The translations under genes and the position numbers were made by a program. Below the pieces are notes generated by a model, which saw only the letters and a list, made by a program, of their open reading frames with translations, was not told the DNA's origin and did no database searches. This document shows positions 8,352 to 17,514 of a stretch of 64,000 nucleotides of DNA, one piece after another. Position 1 is the stretch's first letter, and every line of letters starts with the position of its first letter. The stretch lies in contig JAGNLW010000001.1 of the NCBI GenBank assembly GCA_017999365.1, positions 380,239-444,238 of the forward strand, read 5' to 3'. Source of the stretch: Candidatus Aminicenantota bacterium (GTDB lineage: Bacteria > Acidobacteriota > Aminicenantia > Aminicenantales > Saccharicenantaceae).

Positions 8352-10802
8352 TCAGGCGACGGCCGGGAAGCCCTTCTTCGTCCCCTTGTCCAGGTACATC
8401 CGGGCGTCCGCCTGGGCCAGGAGCTCCTCCAGCGAGACCGGGTGTTCGGGGTCGAAGCGGGCCACGCCCAGGCTGAAGGACACGGGATAGGAGACGTCCG
8501 GGCGGGCGTTGCGGGCCGCGACGCGCTCGCGGAGCCGGCGGGCCAGGGTCGAGGCGCCGCCGTCGGCGACGTCGATGGCCAGGACGACGAACTCGTCGCC
8601 GCCCAGCCGGGCGATGATGTCGGAGTCGCGGAAGGCCTCGCGCAGGAGGTCGGCGGCCTCGACCAGGGCCGCGTCGCCCTCCATGTGGCCGAAGCCGTCG
8701 TTGATCTTCTTGAGGTCGTCGAGGTCGGCGTAGAACAGGGACATGTCCTTGCCCGTCCGGTGGGCGACCTTGATCTGCTGCTCGGCCAGGGTCATGAAGC
8801 CGCGGCGGTTGTAGATCCGGGTCAGCTCGTCGACGAGCGACATCTCCCGCAGGGCGTTCTCGGTCCGGGTGCGCTGGACGGCCACGGCGTAGAGGGCGGC
8901 CAGGCGCTCGACGGCCTTGAGATCGCGCTCGCCGTAGGGCGTCCCCGCGTCGGCCACGACGATCAGTCCGACGATGGTCCCCGACATGACCGCGGGCACG
9001 GCCAGGACCTGGGAGAAGGGCAGGCGCCGCTCGGTGGCCTGGCCGCCGAAGCGCGGGTCGAGACTGGCCATGTTGGTCAGCACGGCCTTCTTCTTCTCGG
9101 ATATCCAGGCCCACAGGCCCTCGGGGGGTCCGCCGCCGTCCCGGCCCAGGACGTTCTCCCGGAGCTCGCCGGCGTCCGGCGTCAGGGCGGCCGGACGAAG
9201 GGCGCCCGTGCGCTCGTCGACCTCGCCGACGAAGGCGGCGGCGCTCCCGGTCAGCCGGCGGGCGTGGTCCAGGATGACGGCCGACATCTCCCCGATGGGC
9301 GTCGGCGACAGCATGCGCTCGGAGATGTCGCCGACGGAGGACTGCAGGCGGACGTCCCAGGAGTGCTCCTCCTCGATCTGCCGCTTGCGGGAGATATCCT
9401 CGATGATCCCGTCATAGAACAGGACCTGCCCCCGGGCGTCCTTGGCCGCCCGGGCGGAGTCCTTGGCCCAGAACAGGGTCCCGTTGCGGCGCCGGAACCG
9501 GGTCTCGAAGATCTCGATCATGGGGCTGGTGTCGAGCACGGCCTGCCAGCTCTCGCGGTCGCCGGGATCGCTGTGGAGGTCCCAGAAGTTGACCGCCTTG
9601 AGGGCTTCGGGGTCGGCATAGCCGAGCATGCGGGCCAGGGTCGGCGCGGCGTCGAGGATCCGGCCTTCGGGCGTTATCCGGTACAGGCCGAGGGGATAGT
9701 GGAAGATGCCGGTCATCTTTTCCTCGCCGGCGGCCAGGGCGGCCTCGGCCGTCTCGGCCCTGCGGCGCTCCTCGACGAGCGCTCCGAGCGAACGGACATT
9801 GGCCAGGGCCAGGCCGGAGATGCGGGCCAGGCCCAAGGCCAGGTCGAGGTCGTGGTCGCGCCGGTCCGGGCCGCCGGAGACGGCCAGCTCGACGACGCCC
9901 AGGAGCTCGCGGCCCATGGCGACCTTGAGGAAGACCGTGCCCCGGTCGGAGGTCCAGGCGAAGTCGGCGTTGAGGCCGACGATGCGGTCGACCGGGGAGT
10001 CCTCGGGCGAGGACCGCCCGGCCAGGGACCCGGCGGGATGGAAAACGACTTGGGCCGGCTTCAGCAGGACCCGGAAGAGCTCGAGGATGCCGTCGCGGGC
10101 CTCGTCCTCGGTCTTGAAGCCGGTCACGGCCCCGATGAGCTGCCCGATGCGGGCGTAGTCGGCCATCCGCTGGCTGGCGCCCGCCAGCCGGTCCTCGATC
10201 TCCGCCCTTTCGCGCTCCAGCCGGCAGGACAGGGCGATACGGGCCAGGCTCAACTGGAAATGGCCGGTGCCGACGGGATGCGTCTGGCAGGGCAGGCGCA
10301 GGAACCGGGAGAACGCCTTGAGCTCGCGGTCGATCCCGGGATGGACGCCGGTGTCGAGGAGCACGACCTTGCCGGCCAGTTCGCGGAAAAAGGCCTGGGC
10401 GGCCTTGCGGTCCGACGGCCAGCGGGCGTCGAGGTGGGACTCCCAGTCGCGCAGCCAGCCCGGCAGGACGAGGAGCGCGCCGTCCCGGAGCAGCCCGTCG
10501 ACGACCTCCTTCGGGGCGACCCATTCGAAGCACTGGCTCTTTTGATAGAGGCGGCAGGGACCGTCGAGGCCGAGGTCCTTGGCCGGGCGGGTCAGGCAGT
10601 AGCCGCCGGCCACGGCGACCTGACAGCCGTTCTTACGGCAGTCGGCCACGGCTCCGTCGAGCCCCGGCCAGGGGGACTCCACTTGGTCGCATTCGACGGG
10701 TAGAACGCGAACGCGGACGTCCTGCAGATCGGGAGACGAGCGCACGGCCAGGACCTCCCGGTCGAAGCTCGAGCAGGTGATCAGGCCAAGATGGGTCGAC
10801 AT
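8352..10802 (-). CDS. Cys-rich N-terminal sensor-GAF-PAS-GAF-GGDEF protein (putative diguanylate cyclase)
   Basis: 816 residues from the ATG at 10802 (a TTG at 10835 would add 11). The first ~200 residues are rich in Cys (seven in the first 100) and include QCFEWVAPKEVVDGLLRDG and ALLVLPGWLRDW, resembling DUF1638-type domains; this match is tentative. GAF-like (about 215-355), PAS (375-480) and second GAF (490-640) regions follow, then a GGDEF domain with intact RLGGDEFVVL. No EAL or HD-GYP domain is seen. Known chemistry: cyclisation of two GTP to c-di-GMP. The TTG start would overlap the upstream direct repeats, which is why the ATG is preferred. Signal sensed unknown; cysteines suggest redox, metal or cofactor sensing (inference). 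Confidence 0.85.
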   Translation of the reverse strand: MSTHLGLITCSSFDREVLAVRSSPDLQDVRVRVLPVECDQVESPWPGLDGAVADCRKNGCQVAVAGGYCLTRPAKDLGLDGPCRLYQKSQCFEWVAPKEVVDGLLRDGALLVLPGWLRDWESHLDARWPSDRKAAQAFFRELAGKVVLLDTGVHPGIDRELKAFSRFLRLPCQTHPVGTGHFQLSLARIALSCRLERERAEIEDRLAGASQRMADYARIGQLIGAVTGFKTEDEARDGILELFRVLLKPAQVVFHPAGSLAGRSSPEDSPVDRIVGLNADFAWTSDRGTVFLKVAMGRELLGVVELAVSGGPDRRDHDLDLALGLARISGLALANVRSLGALVEERRRAETAEAALAAGEEKMTGIFHYPLGLYRITPEGRILDAAPTLARMLGYADPEALKAVNFWDLHSDPGDRESWQAVLDTSPMIEIFETRFRRRNGTLFWAKDSARAAKDARGQVLFYDGIIEDISRKRQIEEEHSWDVRLQSSVGDISERMLSPTPIGEMSAVILDHARRLTGSAAAFVGEVDERTGALRPAALTPDAGELRENVLGRDGGGPPEGLWAWISEKKKAVLTNMASLDPRFGGQATERRLPFSQVLAVPAVMSGTIVGLIVVADAGTPYGERDLKAVERLAALYAVAVQRTRTENALREMSLVDELTRIYNRRGFMTLAEQQIKVAHRTGKDMSLFYADLDDLKKINDGFGHMEGDAALVEAADLLREAFRDSDIIARLGGDEFVVLAIDVADGGASTLARRLRERVAARNARPDVSYPVSFSLGVARFDPEHPVSLEELLAQADARMYLDKGTKKGFPAVA

Positions 10803-11124
10803 CCGCGATATGTCCACGTCTCCGGATATGTCCAATAATAGGACTTTCAGATAATATCATAGAAAATTTGCCTAAGTCAAGTATTTTTATATATTTGAAT
10901 GATTTGATATGTTCTATATGTAGACATATTAGCGGTCAACCATTACGTAAGTCATTATTTTTGTGTTACTTGCTGAATGGCCACAATTGGTCGTGAATAT
11001 GGCTAATTAAAACAGCGAAGGGAGACTAATCACCGGCGACCGCGCGGGAGCCGCCGCCGGCCACGGCGAAGGAACCTGTTGGCAAGGCCGGGGGCGATGG
11101 CTTAGAATAAGTTCGGAGGGAGCC
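10803..11124. promoter_or_regulatory. AT-rich divergent regulatory region with repeated ATATGT motifs
   Basis: About 320 bp between divergent genes. The central part (about 10836-11030) is markedly AT-rich against the GC-rich background. ATATGT occurs at 10808-10813, 10826-10831 (18 bp apart, within a repeated GATATGTCC), 10907-10912 and 10916-10921, and in inverted form at 10924-10929. The last two make a 14-bp near-palindrome with a 2-bp centre. This looks like a multi-site operator for the GGDEF gene and perhaps for the divergent LolA-like gene. No ORF or hairpin terminator is seen. Confidence 0.5.
11077..11106 (+). promoter_or_regulatory. Sigma-70-like promoter for the LolA-like gene
   Basis: TTGGCA (11077-11082), 18-bp spacer, TAGAAT (11101-11106), 18 bp before the ATG at 11125. 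Sequence match only. Confidence 0.45.
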
Positions 11125-11892
11125 ATGAAGACAAGGTCCTTGCCGCTTACCGCGGCGATCTTGCTGGCCGCTCTGTCCGTCGCGCCTCAAGCCGGACAGA
11201 AACCGTCCGGTCCCGCGGGCACGCGGGAAGCCCTGGCCGTCCTCGAGCGGATGATCGACGCCTTGGGCGGGCGCAAGGTCCTCGAAGCCGTCAAGGACAT
11301 CACCGTCACCGGGACCGTCGAAGCTCCCGAGCTCGGCCTGACATCTCCCTTCGTCCTTTACCAGAAAGAGCCCGACAAGATGCGCATGGACATCACCGTC
11401 GCCGAGGCCGCGGTGACCATCGTCCAGGCCTTCGACGGCCGCCGGGGCTGGGGCACGGACGACCAGAGCCTGGTCCCCGAGGCCATGTCCGAGCGCGAGT
11501 CCCGCGATATGGCCCGCAAAGCCCTCGGCAACGCGGCCTACCTTTCGCCTCGCGACCTGGGGATCACCTACGCCTTGAAGCCCAAGGAGACGGCCGGGGG
11601 CAAGGACTACACCGTGCTCGAGCAGATCTTGGCCGACGGCCACAAGGTCCTCTACTTCCTCGACCCCGAGACCCATCTCCCCTACAAGGTGGCGACGCGG
11701 ACCCTCGGCCCCACCGGCGCCGAGGCCGAGGCGGAGACGTTCCTCTCCGATTACCGGGAGTTCTGCGGCGCCCTCGTCGCCACGGCGTCCCGGACCCTGC
11801 TCGACGGCAAGGAGGTCCAGCGCCTGTTCGTCGCCGGCGTGACCTGCAACAACCGGCTCGAGGATGCCCTCTTCGAACTGAGAATACGATGA
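11125..11892 (+). CDS. Outer-membrane lipoprotein-sorting (LolA-like) periplasmic protein
   Basis: 255 residues with a signal peptide (MKTRSLPLTAAILLAALSVA). After cleavage, MIDALGGRKVLEAVKDITV followed by long stretches of alternating strands is typical of LolA/LolB-fold proteins annotated as lipoprotein-sorting proteins in Acidobacteria-like genomes. These bind lipidated substrates or lipids in a half-barrel; a direct role as the LolA carrier is not proven. GGAGGG lies 5 bp before the ATG. The stop overlaps an in-frame ATG of the M48 gene (ATGA), so the two are probably co-transcribed. It could equally be a general lipid-binding periplasmic protein. Confidence 0.65.
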   Translation: MKTRSLPLTAAILLAALSVAPQAGQKPSGPAGTREALAVLERMIDALGGRKVLEAVKDITVTGTVEAPELGLTSPFVLYQKEPDKMRMDITVAEAAVTIVQAFDGRRGWGTDDQSLVPEAMSERESRDMARKALGNAAYLSPRDLGITYALKPKETAGGKDYTVLEQILADGHKVLYFLDPETHLPYKVATRTLGPTGAEAEAETFLSDYREFCGALVATASRTLLDGKEVQRLFVAGVTCNNRLEDALFELRIR

Positions 11893-11906
11893 CCGGGAGG
11901 TTACCG

Positions 11907-13343
11907 ATGCACCGCAATCGACTGGCCGGAGTCCTTCTTCTCGCCCTCGCGGCGCTCTCCTGCGCCGTCAATCCCGTGACGGGCAAGAAGGAGCTCATGT
12001 TCTATTCCGAGGTCCAGGAGATCGAGATGGGCAAGCAGACGGACCAGGCCGTCGCCGCCCAGTTCGGGATCTACGAAGACCCCACCCTGCAGGGCTACAT
12101 CTCCAAGCTGGGCCTGGCCTTGGCCGCCAAGAGCCAGCGACCCGGGTTGCCCTGGCGGTTCGCCGTTCTCGACAGCCCCGTCGTCAACGCCTTCGCCGTG
12201 CCCGGCGGGGCGGTCTACGTCACGCGCGGCATCCTGGCCATGATGAGCTCGGAGGCCGAGCTGGCGGCCGTCCTCGGCCACGAGATCGGCCACGTCAACG
12301 CCCGCCACTCCATGAGCCAGATGAGCAAGCAGCAGCTGGCCCAGATCGGGCTCGTCGCGGGCAGCGTCGTCAGCAAGAAATTCGCCCAGTACGCCGGGCT
12401 GGCCTCGGCCGGCCTGCAGGTCCTGTTCCTCAAGTACAGCCGGGACAACGAGAACCAGGCCGACGCCCTGGGCGTCGACTACTCCCGGGCCGGCGGCTAC
12501 AACCCCGCGGACATGGCCGTGACCTTCCAGGCCCTGCAACGGATGGGCGACCTGTCGGGAGGGCACAGCGCGCTGCCCGGCTTCCTGTCGACCCATCCCC
12601 TGACGGCCGACCGGATCAAGAACGTCCAGAGCATGCTCCAGCCGGGGGACGCCGGCCTGGCCCGCCGGCCCGAGGGCTATCTCCGGTCGGTCGAGAACGT
12701 CGTCTACGGCGAGGACCCCCGCCAGGGCTACGTCGAGAACGGCTTCTTCTACCACCCGGGGCTCCGCTTCCAGTTCGCGGTCCCGGCCGGCTGGACGGTC
12801 CAGAACGCCCCGGCCAGCGTGACCCTGATCGCGCCCGACCAGGCGGCCGGCGTCATCCTGCGCGGCGGGACTTTCGACGGCACGGCCGAGGAGTACGCCC
12901 GCCAGGCGGCCTCGGAGATCACCCAGTCCGGCGGCAAGGTCATCGACGAGAACCGGACCACGGTCAACGGCCTGTCCTGCTTCGAGCAGGCCTACACGAT
13001 CACGCAGGAAGACCAGTCCACGGTCCGCATGACCCTGTCCTGCCTGAAGAAGGACAACTGGGTCTACGCCTTCCAGGCCCTGAGCACCCCGGACGGCTTC
13101 CCGAAGTACGCCTCGAGCTTCAAGGCCACCGTCGGCTCGTTTCGGAACCTGACCGACGCCGCGAAGATCAACCGCGCGCCCAAGCGGCTGACCCTGGTCA
13201 AGGCCAACGGCACGGACACGCTGCAGGCCGTCCTGAAGAGGTCGGGCGTCGCCGAGAAGGATTGGCCGGCGTTCGCGGTCATCAACGGGCTCGAGATCAC
13301 GGCCGTCCCGGCGGCGGGCAAGCTGGTCAAGACGGTCAAGTAG
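11907..13343 (+). CDS. M48-family zinc metalloprotease lipoprotein (BepA/YfgC-like)
   Basis: 478 residues from the ATG at 11907, chosen over 11889 because GGGAGG lies 6 bp upstream. Signal peptide with lipobox (LLLALAALSC) predicts an outer-membrane lipoprotein facing the periplasm. The catalytic motif HEIGH lies in AAVLGHEIGHVNARHSMSQ; the distal Glu is in NENQADALGVDY. In the BepA/LoiP family such proteases degrade misfolded outer-membrane proteins, which fits the bamA operon converging downstream. The C-terminal ~200 residues (from about 260) form a separate region ending in a LysM-like segment (VLKRSGVAEKDWPAFAVIN). Convergent with fabZ, 35 bp apart. Confidence 0.9.
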   Translation: MHRNRLAGVLLLALAALSCAVNPVTGKKELMFYSEVQEIEMGKQTDQAVAAQFGIYEDPTLQGYISKLGLALAAKSQRPGLPWRFAVLDSPVVNAFAVPGGAVYVTRGILAMMSSEAELAAVLGHEIGHVNARHSMSQMSKQQLAQIGLVAGSVVSKKFAQYAGLASAGLQVLFLKYSRDNENQADALGVDYSRAGGYNPADMAVTFQALQRMGDLSGGHSALPGFLSTHPLTADRIKNVQSMLQPGDAGLARRPEGYLRSVENVVYGEDPRQGYVENGFFYHPGLRFQFAVPAGWTVQNAPASVTLIAPDQAAGVILRGGTFDGTAEEYARQAASEITQSGGKVIDENRTTVNGLSCFEQAYTITQEDQSTVRMTLSCLKKDNWVYAFQALSTPDGFPKYASSFKATVGSFRNLTDAAKINRAPKRLTLVKANGTDTLQAVLKRSGVAEKDWPAFAVINGLEITAVPAAGKLVKTVK

Positions 13344-13378
13344 TCCGCCCCGGCGCGGCGGCCCGGGCGCCCGCGGCC

Positions 13379-13834
<456 letters not shown>

Positions 13835-13854
13835 GGCGCGGCCTCCCCGCGGCC

Positions 13855-14400
13855 CTATTTCTTGACCGGCGGCGCGGCCTTGAGGGCGTCGTAACGCTTG
13901 ATGATCTCGGCGGTCAGGTCGATGGCCGGATTGAAATAGACGACGCCGCCCTTGACGACGTCGTAGACGAGGTCGAGCCCGCGGTCCTTGCGGACCTGCT
14001 CGATGAGGGGGATGAGGTCGTTCTGGATCCTCTCGAAGGTCCGGGCCTGGAGCTCCCGCATGGCCCGGGCGGCGTCTTCGATGGCCCGCTGGCGCTCGGT
14101 CTGCTTCTTTTGGATGTCGGCCTGGAGGGCCACGGCCGCCTCCGGCGTCAGCGTCAGCCGCTGGGTCGACAGCCGGTTCTGCAGCTGCTTGATGGCCTCG
14201 TCCAGCTTGGCGATGTCGTCGCCGTACTTCTTGTCGGCGGCCTGGACCTGGGCCAGGGCCCGCTTGCCTTCGGCCGACTGGTCCAGGATCTCCTGGGAAT
14301 TGATCAGGCCGACCTTGCCGACCTCCTGGGCCCGGGCCGGGGCGGCCAGGGCGGCCGCGGCCAGCGCGGCCAGGGCGAGGGTCCGAACGGTGCGTTTCAT
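13855..14400 (-). CDS. OmpH/Skp-family periplasmic chaperone
   Basis: 181 residues from the ATG at 14400, chosen because GGGAGG precedes it and a signal peptide (MKRTVRTLALAALAAAALAA) follows; longer starts add a non-signal Arg/Ser-rich leader that overlaps bamA. The mature protein starts VGKVGLINSQEILDQS and continues as a long charged coiled coil (about 50-145), the tentacle helices of Skp. Skp-family trimers hold unfolded outer-membrane proteins in the periplasm for delivery to BamA, whose gene is immediately upstream (13 bp). Confidence 0.92.
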   Translation of the reverse strand: MKRTVRTLALAALAAAALAAPARAQEVGKVGLINSQEILDQSAEGKRALAQVQAADKKYGDDIAKLDEAIKQLQNRLSTQRLTLTPEAAVALQADIQKKQTERQRAIEDAARAMRELQARTFERIQNDLIPLIEQVRKDRGLDLVYDVVKGGVVYFNPAIDLTAEIIKRYDALKAAPPVKK

Positions 14401-14413
14401 GGCGGGAACCTCC

Positions 14414-16738
14414 CTAGAAGGTCGTGCCGACGGCGAACCGGAACACGAAGTCGGTGTCCGTCGAGTAGACCTTTTTGTTGTTGTAGGCAAAGATGAGCCG
14501 GAACGGCACGCGCAGGGCGGGGATGAACAGCCGGGCCTCGACGCCGGTCGAGGAGTACAGGTCGCCGAAGCGGATCTTCTCGCCGCGGCCGACGCAGTTG
14601 CCCGCGTCGTAGAAGAGGATGAAGTAGAGCGGGCCGCCGACCGGGACGATGTATTCGGCGTTGAAGACGAACGACTTCTCGCCGCCGAGGTTGTAGTTGC
14701 CCTGGTCGCGCGGGCCGATGGAGTAGACCTCGTAGCCGCGGATGGACTGCTCGCCGCCGAGGAAGAACCGCTCCCAGTACGGCACGCGCGAGTCGCCGCC
14801 GACGTTGGTCATGAAGTCGTAGTTGGCGTGGATGCCGAAGACGTGGGACTTGGCGCCCCGACCCCAGAGCGGCTGGTAGTGGGTGAACTCGAGGCGCGGG
14901 CTGATGAGGTCGACCTCGCCGCCGAGGAAGCGTCCGGCGTATTTGACGCTGATGGAGTAGAGCGTGCCCCGCGTCGGCGTCAGGGGGCTGTCGATCGTCG
15001 ACCGGTAGAGGGTCGGCGTGATGGAGCTCTCGTAGTACTTGCCGGACTCGCCGTAGATGGCCGCGTAATAGGACCCCTCGGGGTATTCGATCTGGACCCT
15101 CTGGAGGTTGTAGATGGCGCTGGCCCGCCACATGCCGAACAGCCGCGTCCCCACGCTCAGGTTGATGCCCTGGGACTTGTTCTTATAGAGGCTGTAGGTC
15201 GTGTAGTCGATGTCCTTCTTGTAGACGGTGAAGCCGGCCGTGATGGGCTTGTCGAAGAGGTAGGGCTCGGAGAAGCCGAAGGAGTAGTTCTTGACCAGCT
15301 TGCCCTGCTGGACGTTGAACTCCAGGGTCTCGCCGGCGCCCAGGAAATTGACCGTGGAGTAGCCGAAGGCGATGAAGGCGCCCTCGTAGCCGCTGTAGCC
15401 GGCCGAGAACTGGATGTTGTTCCTCTGGAGCTCCTTGACGTTGACCTGGACGTCCATCTTGGTCGGGTCGTTCGGGTCGGGCTTGATCTCGGGGTCCTTC
15501 TCGAGGTCGACCAGGCCGAGCTGCTTGATCCGCAGGATGCTGTTCTTGAACATGGCCAGGCTGAAGCGGTCGCCCTCGCGCATGATCATCTCGCGGCGGA
15601 TGACCTTGTCCTTGGTGTAGTTGTTGCCGCGGAACTCGAGCCGGTTGAGGTAGGCGACCTCGCCCTCGGTGATGTTGAACGACAGGTTGACGATCTTGTT
15701 CTTGGGGTCGAGGTTCTCGACCGGGATGACCTGGGCGTAGACGTAGCCGCCGTCGCGGAAGACCTCGGAGATGTCCTCGGCCGCCTTTTCCCGGGCCTTG
15801 GTGCTGTAGACCTCGCCGGGCTCCAGCTTGACCAGGGTCCGGAGGTACTTGACGTTGAGGGTCTTGCTGCCCTCGATCTTGATGTCCCCGGTCCGGTAGA
15901 GGTAGCCCGGCGTGACGGGGAAGACCAGCCGCATCATCTTCTGGCGCTTGAACAGGACGGTCCGCCGCTCGAACTCCTCGGTCCGGGGCTGGCCGACCGC
16001 GGCCTCCATGTAGCCCATCTCCTGGTATCTCTTCTTCAGGAGCTCGACGCTCTCCTCGACCTTGTTGGCCTTGTAGACGTCCTTGCCGGCGATGTAGTTG
16101 AACAGGCTGTGGGGCCGGTTGTCCTTCATGGCCCAGGTCAGGTTGCCGGCCGGGACCTTGGTCGTCCCCTCGAAGACGACGTCGCCGACCCGGACCTTGG
16201 GGCCCTCGTCGACGCGGATCTGGACGTCGACCTCGTTCTTGCCCTGCCGGACGACCTCGGCCTCGATCTTCGAGGCCAGCAGGCCCTTCTCGAAGAGGAG
16301 GTCGGTGATGGTGTCCTTGATGCGCTGGATCTTGTACGGGCTGTAATAGGAGTACGGCAGGATGGCCTGGTCCTTCTCCTTGAGCTTGTCGACGATGTCC
16401 TTTTCCTTGACCTTCTTGCCGGTCTTGAAGGTCACGGCCCGGACGACGGGGTTCTCCTCGACCTTGATCCGGACGATCCGGCCCCGTTCCCCGGCCAGCT
16501 CCTCGATGGCTATGTTGGAGAAGAAACCGGTCGACCACAGGACCCGGAAGTCCCGGCGGAAGCGCTCGGGCTCGTACGGCTCGCCTTCCCGGGAGGTCAG
16601 GTAGTAGAGGATGGTCTCGGGGGTGACCCGGTCGTTGCCGGTGATCTCGATCTTCTCGAGGATGTCCTGGGCGGCCAGGAGTCCGGGCAGGACGAGCAGG
16701 GCCAGGAGGAACAGGGAGACGGCCAGCTTTTTGGTCAT
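14414..16738 (-). CDS. bamA: Outer-membrane protein assembly factor BamA
   Basis: 774 residues from the ATG at 16738, which has AAGGAAA upstream; an ATG at 16762 would place that site inside the gene. After a signal peptide (LAVSLFLLALLVLPGLLAA) come five POTRA-like repeats (about 25-410; the first begins ILEKIEITGNDRVTPETIL) and a 16-strand beta-barrel. The barrel has the loop-6 motif EQSIRGYE (family consensus VRGF/Y) and ends in FRFAVGTTF, an aromatic C-terminal beta-signal. BamA folds and inserts outer-membrane barrels. Placed between lolD and ompH, as in many didermic bacteria. Confidence 0.97.
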   Translation of the reverse strand: MTKKLAVSLFLLALLVLPGLLAAQDILEKIEITGNDRVTPETILYYLTSREGEPYEPERFRRDFRVLWSTGFFSNIAIEELAGERGRIVRIKVEENPVVRAVTFKTGKKVKEKDIVDKLKEKDQAILPYSYYSPYKIQRIKDTITDLLFEKGLLASKIEAEVVRQGKNEVDVQIRVDEGPKVRVGDVVFEGTTKVPAGNLTWAMKDNRPHSLFNYIAGKDVYKANKVEESVELLKKRYQEMGYMEAAVGQPRTEEFERRTVLFKRQKMMRLVFPVTPGYLYRTGDIKIEGSKTLNVKYLRTLVKLEPGEVYSTKAREKAAEDISEVFRDGGYVYAQVIPVENLDPKNKIVNLSFNITEGEVAYLNRLEFRGNNYTKDKVIRREMIMREGDRFSLAMFKNSILRIKQLGLVDLEKDPEIKPDPNDPTKMDVQVNVKELQRNNIQFSAGYSGYEGAFIAFGYSTVNFLGAGETLEFNVQQGKLVKNYSFGFSEPYLFDKPITAGFTVYKKDIDYTTYSLYKNKSQGINLSVGTRLFGMWRASAIYNLQRVQIEYPEGSYYAAIYGESGKYYESSITPTLYRSTIDSPLTPTRGTLYSISVKYAGRFLGGEVDLISPRLEFTHYQPLWGRGAKSHVFGIHANYDFMTNVGGDSRVPYWERFFLGGEQSIRGYEVYSIGPRDQGNYNLGGEKSFVFNAEYIVPVGGPLYFILFYDAGNCVGRGEKIRFGDLYSSTGVEARLFIPALRVPFRLIFAYNNKKVYSTDTDFVFRFAVGTTF

Positions 16739-16818
16739 GCGTTTCCTTCTACCATATACCATATCGGACGGGTCAGGTCAAAGCGCCGCCCCCGGGGCGG
16801 CCGGTCCTCCCACCCCCT

Positions 16819-17514
16819 TCAACTCTCCGGGGGCGCCGAGGGTTTCATCCGGCCGGCTTCCATCACGTAGACCCGGTGGCAGTAGCGGGCGATCCTCTCG
16901 TTGTGGGTGACCAGGATCGAGGACAGGCCCCGCTCCTCGTGGAGGTCGAGGATGAGACGGAGGACATGCTCCCCCGTCTTCCAGTCGAGGTTGCCGGTCG
17001 GCTCGTCGGCCAGGAGCAGGCTGGGCCCGTTCACCAGGGCCCGGGCGATGGCCACCCGCTGCTGCTCGCCGCCCGACAGCTGGCCCGGGCGCGAGCCCGT
17101 CTTGTCCGCCAAGCCGACCGCGCGGAGCATGTCCGCCGCCCGGCCGAAGGCCTCGCGGCGGGCCGCTCCCCCGATCATCAAAGGGAAGGCCACGTTCTCC
17201 AGGGCCGTGAACTCCGGCAGGAGGTGGTAGACCTGGAAGACGAAGCCGATCTTGCGGTTGCGGACGGCCGCCACCTGCCGGTCGCCGCCGGCGAAAAGGT
17301 CCTCGCCGTCGAGCCAGACCCGGCCGGCCGTCGGCCGGTCGAGCCCTCCGAGGAGGTTGAGAAGGGTCGTCTTGCCGACGCCCGAGGCGCCCATGACGGC
17401 GGCCAGCTCGCCCCGCCCCAGGGCGAAGTCGAGGCCCTCGAAGACGCACAGGTCGCCCTTGGGCAGAGGATAGCTCTTGCCCAGGCCTTCGGCGACGAGG
17501 ACGCGGTCACTCAT
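16819..17514 (-). CDS. lolD: Lipoprotein-releasing ABC transporter ATP-binding protein LolD
   Basis: 231 residues, a complete ABC ATPase: Walker A GASGVGKT (42-49), signature LSGGEQQR (146-153), Walker [13 protein letters not shown] and the switch His in LVTHNER. The LolD/MacB subfamily drives extraction of lipoproteins from the inner membrane. It overlaps the upstream LolC/E-type permease gene by 8 bp, so the two are translationally coupled. The ABC partner for the separate MacB-type permeases at 24.9 kb could in principle be this protein, but they are not linked. Confidence 0.95.
   Translation of the reverse strand: MSDRVLVAEGLGKSYPLPKGDLCVFEGLDFALGRGELAAVMGASGVGKTTLLNLLGGLDRPTAGRVWLDGEDLFAGGDRQVAAVRNRKIGFVFQVYHLLPEFTALENVAFPLMIGGAARREAFGRAADMLRAVGLADKTGSRPGQLSGGEQQRVAIARALVNGPSLLLADEPTGNLDWKTGEHVLRLILDLHEERGLSSILVTHNERIARYCHRVYVMEAGRMKPSAPPES

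Noticed and set aside
13988..16870. 960-codon open frame on the plus strand across ompH and bamA
   Set aside because: Antisense shadow of two well-supported minus-strand genes.
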